Below, piece by piece: positions 1-7,619 of a stretch of DNA of 12,997 bases (position 1 is its first letter; the number at the start of each line of letters is the position of its first letter). Position numbers and translations under genes: made by a program. The DNA comes from JAAZVM01 sp041642635. GTDB lineage: Bacteria > Patescibacteriota > Gracilibacteria > BD1-5 > UBA6164. The notes below the pieces were generated by a model that saw only the letters and a program-made list of their open reading frames with translations, ran no database searches and was not told where the DNA came from. Location: assembly GCA_041642635.1 (NCBI GenBank), contig JBEPWB010000030.1, positions 1 to 12,997 of the forward strand, read 5' to 3'.

Positions 1-145
1 AAAGATTTGTTGCTAAAGAAAAGTAATCACTATCTCAACCCCTAAGACCCCTTCTATACTTCGATATAAAATAAAATGTTTGTTTTATAAAATTATTTTT
101 TTAATATAAAAAATAAAATTTTCTTCGATGTGTATCAATGGGATT

Positions 146-218
146 CTTAAGGGTGAGATTTCGCCATTAATCGACAAAAAAACGTTGCAGACTGTGAGCG
201 AAAGTTCGAACCCTTGAG
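146..218. repeat. Long imperfect inverted repeat / stem-loop
   Basis: Two blocks pair in order. CTTAAGGGT (146-154) pairs with ACCCTTGAG (210-218) with one mismatch, and TTTCGC (159-164) pairs exactly with GCGAAA (198-203). The 4-6 nt between the blocks would form an internal loop, and the tip (165-197) holds further short palindromes such as AACGTT. The structure is richer in G+C than its surroundings, so it is not a chance product of A/T bias. It could be the fold of a small RNA, a REP/MITE-type mobile repeat, or a processed leader. No known RNA family was recognised. Confidence 0.5.
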
Positions 219-226
219 TATTTTTG

Positions 227-248
227 TTACTTTTCATATGAAAAGTAA
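227..248. repeat. Perfect 22-bp palindrome
   Basis: The 22 bases read identically on both strands, TTACTTTTCAT followed by its exact complement. It lies just downstream of the larger inverted repeat and 113 bp before the first gene. It could be an operator, or the end of a mobile repeat. From memory, repeats of the type GTTACTTTT...AAAAGTAAC are common between genes in Bacteroidota; that likeness is an impression, not a search result. Confidence 0.6.
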
Positions 249-287
249 GGACAGAAACTTTAATTATAAAAGTAAGGAGAAAGACTT
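241..287. repeat. Imperfect direct repeat, unit about 20 bp
   Basis: AAAAGTAAGGA at 241-251 recurs at 268-278. The similarity continues into ACAGAAACTT and GAAAGACTT, giving two units of about 20 bp set 27 bp apart. The first copy overlaps the right arm of the palindrome at 227-248. This could be a tandem binding site or internal structure of a repeat element. Confidence 0.45.
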
Positions 288-361
288 CATTAAAAAATAA
301 ATATAAAAATTTATCACAAAAAATAAAACTCAAAAAAATTAAAAACTAAAAAAATAAAAAA

Positions 362-1336
362 ATGCTAATATACATTGAAAAACAAGCCGCAGACTACAAA
401 CAAACAAAAAAAATATTACAAAAATTCAAAAATTCTACTATTATTTACATTGATAATTATAAAAATCTTTTTGATAAAGATTATACAAATATCGATGCTA
501 AAAAATCTCTGATAATTGCAAAACTTAATTCTCCAGCTGTTTCTGAAGCTCCAGCTTGATATGGTCATACAAAGAGTGCATACTTTTTCAAGACAAGTCT
601 TAATTGTATTTTTGATTGCAGTTATTGCTTTTTGAAATGAGCTTTTAAAAATGAAAATATGGTGGTTTTTGTGAATTATGAAGATATTAAAAAACAAATT
701 ATAGATAAAATACAAGAACTTAGAGATAATTGAAATACAGATGAAATTTGGTTTTATAGTTCTGACTATTCAGATATTTTGTGAATGGATGGTTTCAGTG
801 ATTTTATGGCAGAATTTTTAGAATTTTTTGAACAATTTGATAATGTAAAAATGGAAATTAGAACTAAATGAGCAAATATCAAACCTCTTTTGGATTTATG
901 ATTTGTTCCAAAAAATACAGAAGTTGCTTTTTCTTTAAATCCGCAAATTTTGATAGACAAATACGAAAAATGAACTGCAAGTTTAGAAGCTAGACTAGAA
1001 GCTATAAATAAACTTCAAAACCTTTGATTCAAGGTTTGAGTTAGATATTTACCACTTTTACCAGTTGATAATTATGAGAAAATTTATCTAGAATTTATAG
1101 AGCTACTAAAAAATAAAATAGATATTCCAAAAACTTATTCTTCTTTTGCTTCAGGTTTATTATTCACAAAAAAAGATTACAATAAAATTCTTAATAAATA
1201 TAAAGATTTGGATATTTTGCATATGTTGGAACTAGATAATGACGGGTTTTATAGAGAATCAAAAAAAATTAGAGATAATTTTTATACAATGTTTAAACAG
1301 TTAGATAACAGATGTATACTTTGTTTGGAGTATTAA
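362..1336 (+). CDS. Spore photoproduct lyase-like radical SAM protein
   Basis: This 324-residue protein (TGA = Gly; ends TAA) matches the SPL branch of the radical SAM superfamily as I recall it. It has an N-terminal segment with a KKSLIIAKL-like stretch, then the SPL-type cluster motif CxxxCxxC at C82, C86 and C89, in the context SLNCIFDCSYC, then an SSDYSDILGMD stretch at about 133-143. Length is close to Bacillus SplB (about 340). SplB repairs UV thymine dimers using an iron-sulfur cluster and S-adenosylmethionine. Lined up with the SplB segment around its hydrogen-donor Cys141 (SSCTSDIVGID, from memory), this protein has Asp135 instead, so the classical reaction is doubtful. It is the first gene of a run of four with 13-15 nt gaps. 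The start at 362 has only A-rich sequence before it and no Shine-Dalgarno motif. Family placement is fairly sure; substrate is unknown. Confidence 0.82.
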
Positions 1337-1351
1337 AATTTAAAAAATTAT

Positions 1352-1990
1352 ATGAAAAAAAATATTTTGATTACGGGGACTTCAAAAGGAATTTGAAATT
1401 TTTTGACTAGGGAATTAGTTGATGAAAATAATATTTTTTGTATTTCTAGATCAAAAACTGATATAGATTGAATTGTAGATTTTAATTTTGATTTGAATAA
1501 TTTTGAAAATTTTTCTCAAATAAACAATTATTTTGAAGAAAAAAATATAAAACTTGATTGAATAATTTTGAATGCTGGAGTTTGATATTTTTGAAAATTT
1601 GAAGAGTGAGATATTCAAGAATACAAAAATATTATAAATTTAAATCTTACTAGTAATATTATTTTGCTTAAAAAATTACAAAAATTTTTGAATAAAAAAT
1701 CAAAAATAATTTTTATGGGAAGTATTATTTCCAAAAAATTTATGAAATATTGAGCTGTTTATCAAGCAAGTAAATTTTGACTTAGATGATTTGCTTGAGC
1801 TTTAAAAAATGAGCTTAGCTGAGTAAGTGTGCATATTATTAATCCAAAAATAGTTGAAACTGATTTTCATAATAATTCAAAAATAACTTTGAATTTTGAT
1901 AATTCTAAATACACTTCTATAGATTCTATTTTGTTAACAGTAAAAAATATTTTTTACTGAAATGAGAAAAAATTCGAAATAGATTTATAA
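1352..1990 (+). CDS. Short-chain dehydrogenase/reductase (SDR)
   Basis: This 212-residue cytoplasmic oxidoreductase is predicted to bind NAD(P). The N-terminal Rossmann motif TGTSKGIG lies at residues 8-15 (classical TGxxxGxG), NAG at 74-76, the catalytic Ser at S124, and Tyr/Lys as YQASK at Y137-K141; the 13-residue Ser-Tyr spacing is typical of classical SDRs. A INPKIVETDF stretch follows the active site, like the PG-x-V/I-x-T-D motif, with the usual PG replaced by PK. The protein is on the short side (SDRs usually 240-260), ending soon after the cofactor lid. Several glycines, including G15 of the cofactor loop, are TGA. It starts 15 nt after the radical SAM gene. The substrate cannot be told from sequence. 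Confidence 0.85.
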
Positions 1991-2004
1991 ATTATTTAAA
2001 AAAA

Positions 2005-2841
2005 ATGAACGAAAAAAATATATTTAAACAAAAATTTTTAAAAACAAAAAACAAATTAAACAAAATAATTAATTATAAACATTTTACAAAAATATTTTTA
2101 GTAATAATTATATTATTTACAGTTTTAATTTTATTATTTTGATATTCAAAATATTCAGAAGTTATTGAGATTAAAGAACATATAAAGCAGAAAAATTTTA
2201 CTACTGATAAATATATTGACGAATATAATTTTTATTTGATAGAAAAAAATAAAATTGACGATTTTTTTGATAGTATAGATTTATATACAGATACTTCACT
2301 CCAAAGATTTGTAACTTCAAATGTAAGCTTTGACTACAAAGCTTATGTACCAGAAAATTTAGAAAATATTAAATGACCTTATATAATTGACTCAAAATGA
2401 TGAACTCAAATATTAAGAAAGGAAGCAAATAATGCTTTACAAAAAATGTCTGAACAATTTTATGAAGATATGTGAGAAAAAATGGTAGTAGTTAGTGCTT
2501 ATAGAAGTTTTGCTTACCAACAATGAATAAAAGATAGATGATGTCCTGATAATCTTTGTGCAAAAGCTGGATTTAGTGAACATCAAAGCTGATTAGCAGT
2601 TGATTTTTGGGAAGCTTCTTCAGAGGCTTCTTGGAATAATTCTTCAAGACTTACAAAATATTATGAATGGTTAGACAATAATGCACATAATTATTGATTT
2701 CATAATACTTATCAAAGGGGATTATGAATAGATTGATACGAAATAGAGCCTTGGCATTGGAGATTTTTATGAGTAAAATTTGCGACATATTTAAAGGAAA
2801 ACAATTTAACAATTGCTGAATTTTACAAAAATATAAATTAA
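2005..2841 (+). CDS. Membrane-anchored D,D-carboxypeptidase, VanY/M15B family
   Basis: This 278-residue protein is predicted to be a zinc peptidase that removes the terminal D-Ala from peptidoglycan stems. Residues 1-29 are Lys/Asn-rich, 30-46 form a single hydrophobic segment (non-cleaved anchor or signal anchor), and the catalytic LAS-type domain follows. The motif SEHQSGLAVD gives zinc ligands H193 and D200; EPWHW near the C terminus gives the catalytic E248 and third ligand H251. Upstream SAYRSFAYQQ matches the family's SxYRS substrate loop. G196, the conserved glycine of SxHxxGxAxD, is TGA, and two adjacent TGA codons occur near 2398-2403. It starts 14 nt after the SDR gene. VanY-type is a family label; nothing here indicates vancomycin resistance. 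Confidence 0.9.
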
Positions 2842-2854
2842 TTAAAAAATTTAA

Positions 2855-3532
2855 ATGGCAAAAAAAAATAGAATACAAAATAGGCAAAAATGACCTATAA
2901 AAACAGGTTTTCACAGAAAGAAAAAAGTTCAACAATGAACATATATTGTTCGTGATGATTATGCTATAAAAGCTCAAAAAGCAGGTTTTAGAGCTAGAAG
3001 TATTTACAAGTTATTAGAAATACAAGAGAGATTTGATTTGATAAAACCAGATTATTCAGTTATAGATATTTGATGTGCTCCTGGTAGTTTTTTGCAGGCT
3101 ATTAGAAATATTGTTAGAGAAAAAACTATTATTTGAGTAGATTTAAAAGAAGTAAAGCCTTTTTCTTATCCTAATGTTTCAACAATTGTTCAAGATATAT
3201 TTAATTACGAAGAATTATCATCTCAAGTAATAGATATGATTTGAGATGACCAATTTGATTTGATTACAAGCGATATTGCACCTAATACTACTTGAAGATT
3301 TGATGTTGATCAATATGCAAGTGTTGAATTAAATATTGCTATTTGTGAGTTTAGTGATAGATTTTTAAAAAAATGATGAAATATGCTTTTGAAAGTTTTT
3401 AAATGAGAAGATTTTAATGATTTGGCAATGCAAATTAAAAAAAGATTTGAATCGATGACAACTTATAAACCTATGGCTTGTAGAGATAGTTCTCATGAGG
3501 AATATATAATTTGTATAAATAAAAAAATCTAG
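2855..3532 (+). CDS. rlmE: 23S rRNA 2'-O-methyltransferase RlmE (FtsJ/RrmJ)
   Basis: This 225-residue protein is predicted to methylate the ribose of U2552 (E. coli numbering) in 23S rRNA at a late stage of 50S assembly. The basic N terminus leads into GFRARSIYKL, the SAM loop IDIGCAPGS with G73 as TGA, SDIAP, LLKVFKG and SSHEEY. The K-D-K-E catalytic tetrad is complete: K52, D140, K180, E215. Spacings of 88, 40 and 35 residues compare with 86, 40 and 35 in E. coli RrmJ (K38, D124, K164, E199, from memory). It starts 13 nt after the carboxypeptidase gene. The stop codon TAG lies inside the left arm of a terminator hairpin shared with the convergent gene at 3540. Confidence in function is high. 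Confidence 0.93.
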
Positions 3533-3550
3533 ATTTTATCTAGATTTTTT
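3522..3550. terminator. Bidirectional terminator between rlmE and 3540-3818
   Basis: A perfect 12-bp stem, AAAAAATCTAGA (3522-3533) against TCTAGATTTTTT (3539-3550), closes a 5-nt loop. T runs follow on both strands, so it can stop both convergent transcripts. The TAG of rlmE lies in the left arm and the TAG of the opposite gene lies in the right arm, only 7 bp apart. Confidence 0.75.
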
Positions 3551-3818
3551 TTGTGTTTATTTCTTTTTCTATTTCTTCATTTATTTCTTTTTGAAGAACT
3601 ATTCTTCTCAAAGCTTCTTTTCTTTTTAATTTTTCTTTTTCTTTTTTTGATATTTTTATATAAGCATCAAAAATTGGAATTATAAAAAATATTAAAGCTA
3701 CAGAAATTATTATTAAAAATGTCAATAATAAAATCTCAGTTATTCAAAAATTAATTATATGAATAACTTGATTAAATATTTCGGTTGATGTTAAATATTT
3801 GTATTCGAATCAAAGCAT
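3540..3818 (-). CDS. Small single-pass membrane protein next to sortase
   Basis: I do not recognise this 92-residue protein. With TGA = Gly it begins at ATG 3816-3818; a standard-code reading would give only a fragment from a TTG. Residues 1-30 are mixed, about 28-52 form one strongly hydrophobic segment (ILLLTFLIIISVALIFFIIP), and 55-92 are highly charged (Lys/Glu, KKEKEKLKRKEALRR), probably a cytoplasmic coiled helix. It lies 16 nt downstream of the sortase stop codon with no terminator between, so the two are probably co-transcribed. A role as a partner, substrate or assembly factor of the sortase is only a guess. It has no LPxTG-like motif. It ends with TAG in the terminator hairpin. Confidence 0.72.
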
Positions 3819-3834
3819 TTTTCTTTTTTATTTT

Positions 3835-4785
3835 TTATTCTTCAACTAATTCTCCGATAACCACTAATCTATTTAAAGTAGTTCATATTGGCCGACAAGT
3901 CATTAATGTTATTTGAGATTCATCTTGTTTTTGTTTTAAGACTGAAACATCTCCTGGTCTGATAACTCTTTTTTGAGTAATTTTGTATGTAAATTTTTCT
4001 TGTCCATAATATGCTATAACTTCATCTCAATATGAAACAGCATCTAAGTTTGCAAAAACATCGTTATAATCTCATTTCATCCAAGGTAGATTTGAAGAAT
4101 GTCAAAAAATAAAACTGTTTCATTTATTTCCTGGTTTTGCACTTCCTGGATATCTGATAATTCATTCTTCTAACTCTTTCATAAAAATATCATTTAACTC
4201 ACTTTCTCAGCTTATTTTCTTATTTTTTACATCTAGAAGAGGAATATTTTTACCAATTTTTGGGATTACAATTCTGTTTGTAAAGGGAGTTATTTCTATA
4301 TCTAAATTTACATTTTTTTCATCTAATTCTTTTTTATATTTTTCAATTGTAGTAGCTTCAATTACTTCTTCTTTGTCACTATTTAATTCATCTTTCACAA
4401 CTTTACTTTTTATTTTTGCCGCTTCTACAGAACTAAGAATCGATTTTTTAGTTTGTTCTACTTGTCATGAAAATATTACAGATTTTGCAATACTCATATA
4501 AGCACTATAATTAGTTGTAACTAATAAGACTAAAAATATCATGGCAGTTGTTGCTAAATATTTTGAAACAAAAATAACTGTTCAGACAACATTGAATCAT
4601 TTATTTTGTTTTTTCGTTTCAGGCACATTGCAACTTATTTGATACTTAAAAATAATATTTTTTTCAATTTTTTCTTCTTTTATTTCTTCAGAAATAATAT
4701 TTTCTTCTTCTAATTTTGTGTTTGATAATATTTCTTGATTATCTAAATTTTCAAGTTCTTTCAAAATATCTATATCCCTACTCAT
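3835..4785 (-). CDS. Membrane-anchored sortase
   Basis: This 316-residue protein is a predicted cysteine transpeptidase that cleaves a sorting signal in surface proteins and joins them to an acceptor. An acidic, Glu-rich cytoplasmic N terminus (about 1-60) is followed by a membrane segment (about 70-91), a charged linker that may be coiled (about 105-150), and the sortase domain from about 160 to the end. The catalytic triad is visible: H229 in FGHSS, C297 in TLMTC, R306 in LNRLVV. The glycine before H229 is TGA. The codon right after C297 is CGG, read as Arg in code 25 but Trp in code 37. The TC-x-PIGTTxxR ending resembles class D/E and other Patescibacteria sortases. Which substrate it acts on is unknown: none of the proteins translated here carries an obvious LPxTG tail. 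Confidence 0.9.
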
Positions 4786-4950
4786 AATTTTTTATTATCA
4801 TATAATTTTGTTTTTGTTTTTGTAATTAAATTTTACTATATAATTTTTTTAAATGCAAAAAATTAGACTTAGTTTTTTAAAAGAACTTGAAAAATTTTTA
4901 TTTTTATTTATATTTATTAATAGTTTAGATAGATTAGAACTCAAAAAATT
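4786..4950. promoter_or_regulatory. Divergent promoter region, sortase and Nudix genes
   Basis: This 165-bp gap separates two divergent units. On the plus strand a perfect TATAAT (4839-4844) has only a poor -35 (TTGTTT at 4814-4819, spacer 19), leaving a leader of about 100 nt before the Nudix start at 4951. On the minus strand TATGATAAT just upstream of the sortase ATG could serve as a -10. An ATG at 4853 opens a short out-of-frame reading frame overlapping the Nudix gene; it looks fortuitous. The -10 element is reasonable, the rest weak. Confidence 0.35.
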
Positions 4951-5403
4951 ATGGCTAAAAAATATGAAAAGAGTTCAGGGGGAATTGTATATCGTAAAAA
5001 TTGAAAAAAAGTTGAGATTTTGTTACTTAAATGGTTGAATTCCAAAAATCAGGAAATATATGTAATACCAAAATGACATATAGAAAAATGAGAAGTAGCA
5101 AAAGATACAGCAGTTAGAGAGATTTCTGAAGAAGCTTGACTTGCTCAAAAAGATTTGGAAATAATAAAATTTATTACGAAATTGAACTATACTTTTACCG
5201 CTGGATATCTAGAAAATAATCCAGTTATAGATAAAGATGTTTATCTGTTTTTGGTGAAATATAATGGGGAAAATGATCCAATAGTTCAAAAAGAAGAAAG
5301 ATTTGTAGGGTTTGCTTGGTTTTCTTTAGAAGAATTGAAAAAAACCAAAGTAATGTTTGATATAGGTTCGATTATATCAAAAAATAAAACTTATTTTATT
5401 TAG
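4951..5403 (+). CDS. Nudix hydrolase
   Basis: This 150-residue cytoplasmic protein is a single Nudix domain that hydrolyses a nucleoside diphosphate linked to another moiety. A complete Nudix box (G-x5-E-x7-REUxEExGU) spans residues 42-64, from GHIEKGE to REISEEAGL, with metal-binding glutamates E57, E60 and E61. G42 and G63 of the box are TGA. The N terminus SSGGIVYR matches the first strand of the fold, and FAWFSLEELKK near 125 matches the usual helix after the fold core. In standard code only the C-terminal half (from 5155) would be seen. The start at 4951 is the first ATG in frame. It overlaps no neighbour and ends with TAG 13 nt before the next gene. The substrate (for example dinucleoside polyphosphates or oxidised dNTPs) cannot be told from sequence. 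Confidence 0.9.
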
Positions 5404-5416
5404 TTAATGAAAAAAA

Positions 5417-5884
5417 ATGGAAATATTAAATAATTCTGGAAAAATAGAAATTTTATCTAAAAATAAAAGTAAGATTTTTTTTGACACTAACGAACTAACT
5501 GTATCAATTGATGATTTAAAAGTTGATCATCCTGGAGAATTTGAAAAATCTTGAATTTTACTAGAAGTAAAAGAGTATAACGAAATACTTTTTTATAGTT
5601 TTACTTTTGATTCAAAACATTTAGTTATTATAACTAATGATTCTTTTGAATTAAAAGAAGAAATTCTTAGTTTTTTTGGAGATGTTGACGTTTTGGTTAT
5701 TACTTGATCAAAACAATCTGCAAAAATATTTGAAAATGTAGAAGCTAGAATTGTTGTTCCTTATGGAGAATGAAAAACTTTGTTTTTGTCTACTCTATGA
5801 CAACACCCTGAACCAGTAGAATCTTACAAAATAAAATGAGAATTACCTGATAATTCAAATGAATTTGTAAATTTACAAGACTAA
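5417..5884 (+). CDS. Metallo-beta-lactamase-fold-like protein, degenerate
   Basis: This 155-residue protein resembles the small MBL-like proteins (COG2220-type) frequent in Patescibacteria. The DHPGEFEKSGI stretch at about 38-48 corresponds to the family's GEYE..G.. segment, and VLVITG (about 95-100) and ARIVVPYGEG (about 109-118) fit the later strands. The metal-binding HxHxDH motif of true MBL hydrolases is not present, so it is unlikely to be a metal-dependent hydrolase and may be structural or binding. It starts 13 nt after the Nudix gene and probably shares its transcript. The ATG at 5417 was chosen because the nearby ATG at 5407 is out of frame and stops quickly. The family assignment is from memory of the motif and is moderate. 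Confidence 0.65.
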
Positions 5885-5920
5885 AAAAAGAAAAGATTTT
5901 TTAAAATCTTTTCTTTTTTT
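5883..5920. terminator. Bidirectional terminator, convergent pair
   Basis: Two 18-nt arms (5883-5900 and 5903-5920) are perfectly complementary, AAAAAAAGAAAAGATTTT against its reverse complement. The inner bases would open to form the loop. A run of T ends the right arm and a run of A begins the left, so it works for both strands. The TAA of the plus gene (5882-5884) and the TAA of the minus gene (5919-5921) sit at the two bases of the stem. Confidence 0.75.
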
Positions 5921-6461
5921 AGTCTTCTTTTGGAATAACTGCTTCTATTGCTGCGAATGTTGCATCTTTTCATTCTGGAACAATTACCGTTATTTTATCT
6001 CAAATATTTGCTTTAAAATGTGTAATTGCCGCAGTTAGTAAATCGTAAGTTTTTCATTCACTAACTACTTGATATCTTTCGTTATCTTTTATAACTAATC
6101 ATGTTTTATATTCCCTTGCAATTGGAGAGATTTGTTTATAAAGCATTTTTCCGTTATTTTTTATAGTTAGTTTTAATTTATCTCATTGAACCATTTTTGA
6201 TTTTGAAGAATAATTCACGGGAACTGGATATTTATTTCAATCTGAACCTAGCATTTCCAATCATGTAAAAACTCATTCAACGATTTTTGCATCTTCGTCA
6301 TTATAAGTATTTAATCATTTTGTTTCATAATTTATTGCTGAATCTAGTTCAATATTATTTTCATCCATTACATCTTTTAATAATTTTTTTGCGTTTTTAA
6401 TAGATTTTTCTGCCGAGTTTATAAAGTCAATTATTGCAGAAATTGTTTTTTTATTTTCCAT
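5919..6461 (-). CDS. Conserved Patescibacteria protein of unknown function
   Basis: This 180-residue soluble protein resembles, from memory, a family widespread in candidate-phyla bacteria, mostly annotated as hypothetical. Residues 1-60 are helical and charged (KSIKNAKKLLKDV). Then come EGVFTGLEMLGSDGNKYPVP (about 64-83), the block NYSSKSKMVQGDKLKLTI, KMLYKQISPIARE, a strand-rich part with YQVVSEGKTYDLL, and the ending FKANIGDKITVIVPEGKDA. The C-terminal two thirds look like two small beta-barrel repeats. No catalytic motif, signal peptide or membrane segment is seen. It has its own well-formed promoter at 6492-6520 and is separated from the upstream prepilin peptidase gene, so it is probably well expressed independently. 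Function is unknown; a ribosome- or RNA-related role would be a guess. Confidence 0.72.
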
Positions 6462-6491
6462 AATTTTTATTTTTATTTTTTAACTTATATC

Positions 6492-6520
6492 ATTTTATCA
6501 AAAAAAATGATTTATGTAAA
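6492..6520 (-). promoter_or_regulatory. Promoter of the 180-residue protein gene
   Basis: On the minus strand TTTACA (-35, 6515-6520) and TAAAAT (-10, 6492-6497) are exactly 17 bp apart, and the -10 is preceded by TGA, an extended -10. Each hexamer has five of six consensus bases. An 8-bp inverted repeat, ATCATTTT (6489-6496) with AAAATGAT (6504-6511), overlies the -10 and spacer and could be an operator. The leader to the ATG is about 25 nt. Confidence 0.6.
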
Positions 6521-6540
6521 TAATTTGCTCTTTACAATTT

Positions 6541-7551
6541 TTAAAAATATATTGTTATAAACTTATCTATGTATTCTAGAAAGAAAATAGTTATAAAAAA
6601 TCATATTCATAAAAAAGGTCAGAAAGGGACTTGTGTGTCTATTTTTGATTTTTTTTCTTTAACATATTTTATCAAAACAATAAATATCGAAATAAAACTT
6701 CAAACCAAATAAGTTATCATTAATCAAGCAAAACTATAACTTATTCAAAGTAATAATCAAATCATTATTCAAATTCTTAAATCTCATCATCACAAAGCTC
6801 TTCCACCTGATAAAACTATCTGCAAGAAGAAAAATATAAAAATTCAAAGTGCTCAAACAAGTCAGCTAATTATTGATAATTCTCAAATACTTAATCAAAA
6901 ATAATTCAAAAATATTACTAATAAAACTAAATTTAAAAATAATATTAATGTATCATATTTTAATTCTAATTCTTTTATCATTATTACGTAAAACCCAATA
7001 ATTATTATTCATAATAATATTATAGCGCTTATTTTTTCTAAAAATAATCCTGTTGGGGAATTATTTATAGTCGGTAATATTTGAAACCAAAAATCATTTA
7101 TTATTAATCAGGTAATAGCTAATCATACTCCAGAAGCCATTATTCATTCATGGATTTCTAAGAATAAAATATCATAAAAAATATATAATATTGTTATAAA
7201 ACTTATAATTATCCAAAATAACAGTTTAAAAATTTCTTCAAAATTTCACAAAATTATTTGGTTTATATCAACCAAAAATATAGCACACATTGTAAAAACT
7301 ATTGCAGTAGAAATCTCTAAAAATGGATAAATTTTTGATATTCTTGTTTTGCAATATCTACACTTTCAAAAAGTAGAAAGCCAGGAAAAAATAGGGACTA
7401 GATCATAATGTTTTAGTTTTGTGTTACAATTATTACAGTGACTTCTTCATCAAAGAATTCACTTTTCTCATGATTTGAGTCTGTGAATAATTACAGAAGC
7501 AAAACTTCAGAATAATAATCAGTATAAAAAAATTATCGCGTAAAGTATCAT
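6541..7551 (-). CDS. pilD: Type IV prepilin peptidase (A24 family)
   Basis: This 336-residue polytopic membrane protein cleaves the leader of type IV prepilins after glycine and may also N-methylate the new end. The N terminus (G15-SFASVIIHR) matches GSFLNVVIxR. Four cysteines, C39-xx-C42 and C64-xx-C67, form the zinc module of the N-terminal domain. The two catalytic aspartates are D127 in FYDILFLEIHEG and D257 in LGGGD. PFGPFLGIG near 305 is the typical C-terminal stretch. All three glycines before D257 are consecutive TGA codons (6784-6792). At 336 residues it is somewhat longer than typical (about 260-290). It lies alone between divergent and own-promoter genes; its likely substrate type, a pilin, begins at 12937. 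The start ATG 7549-7551 places the first membrane helix at the very N terminus, as usual. Confidence 0.93.
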
Positions 7552-7579
7552 TTTTGTATTTTAAGAGATTAATAAATTT

Positions 7580-7585
7580 ATTATA
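7580..7585 (-). promoter_or_regulatory. Probable -10 of prepilin peptidase gene
   Basis: A perfect TATAAT on the minus strand lies 28 bp upstream of the prepilin peptidase ATG. No good -35 hexamer is found at 16-18 bp. It shares a 130-bp gap with the divergent promoter of the gene at 7682. Confidence 0.4.
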
Positions 7586-7619
7586 TTCAAAAAATTGTAA
7601 ATATAAACTTTTTTAAAAT

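Larger units (their letters stand above)
1..361. other. Non-coding leader region with repeats, no supported gene
   Basis: I see no convincing gene in this stretch even with TGA read as glycine. The first 45 bases are open on the plus strand up to a TAA at 43-45 and could be the last 14 codons of an upstream gene, and one minus-strand frame is also open to the window edge in TGA = Gly code; neither can be decided. The middle part (about 141-218) holds a long imperfect inverted repeat of about 44% G+C by hand count, in surroundings near one quarter G+C. It is followed by a perfect 22-bp palindrome and a direct repeat. The last 70 bases before the gene at 362 are almost pure A/T. Confidence 0.6.

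Noticed and set aside
204..213. GTTCGAACCC resembling a tRNA T-loop
   Set aside because: The flanking bases do not form a 5-bp T stem, and no acceptor, D or anticodon arm fits around it.
85..333. 82-codon minus-strand reading frame
   Set aside because: It runs through the palindrome, direct repeats and stem-loop, its codon use is unlike the neighbours and it uses no TGA glycine; more likely repeat sequence that happens to be open.
416..960. Minus-strand open frames at 416-715 and 766-960
   Set aside because: Antisense shadows of the radical SAM gene, which has clear family motifs on the plus strand.
2005..2841. Vancomycin-resistance gene vanY
   Set aside because: The family is shared by ordinary housekeeping D,D-carboxypeptidases and no van cluster genes are nearby.
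2651..2977. 108-codon minus-strand open frame
   Set aside because: Spans the end of the VanY-type gene and the start of rlmE in antisense; low complexity and no motif.
4853..5038. 61-codon plus-strand frame with an ATG just after a TATAAT
   Set aside because: It overlaps the Nudix N terminus in another frame and even with TGA = Gly it ends soon after; no family resemblance.
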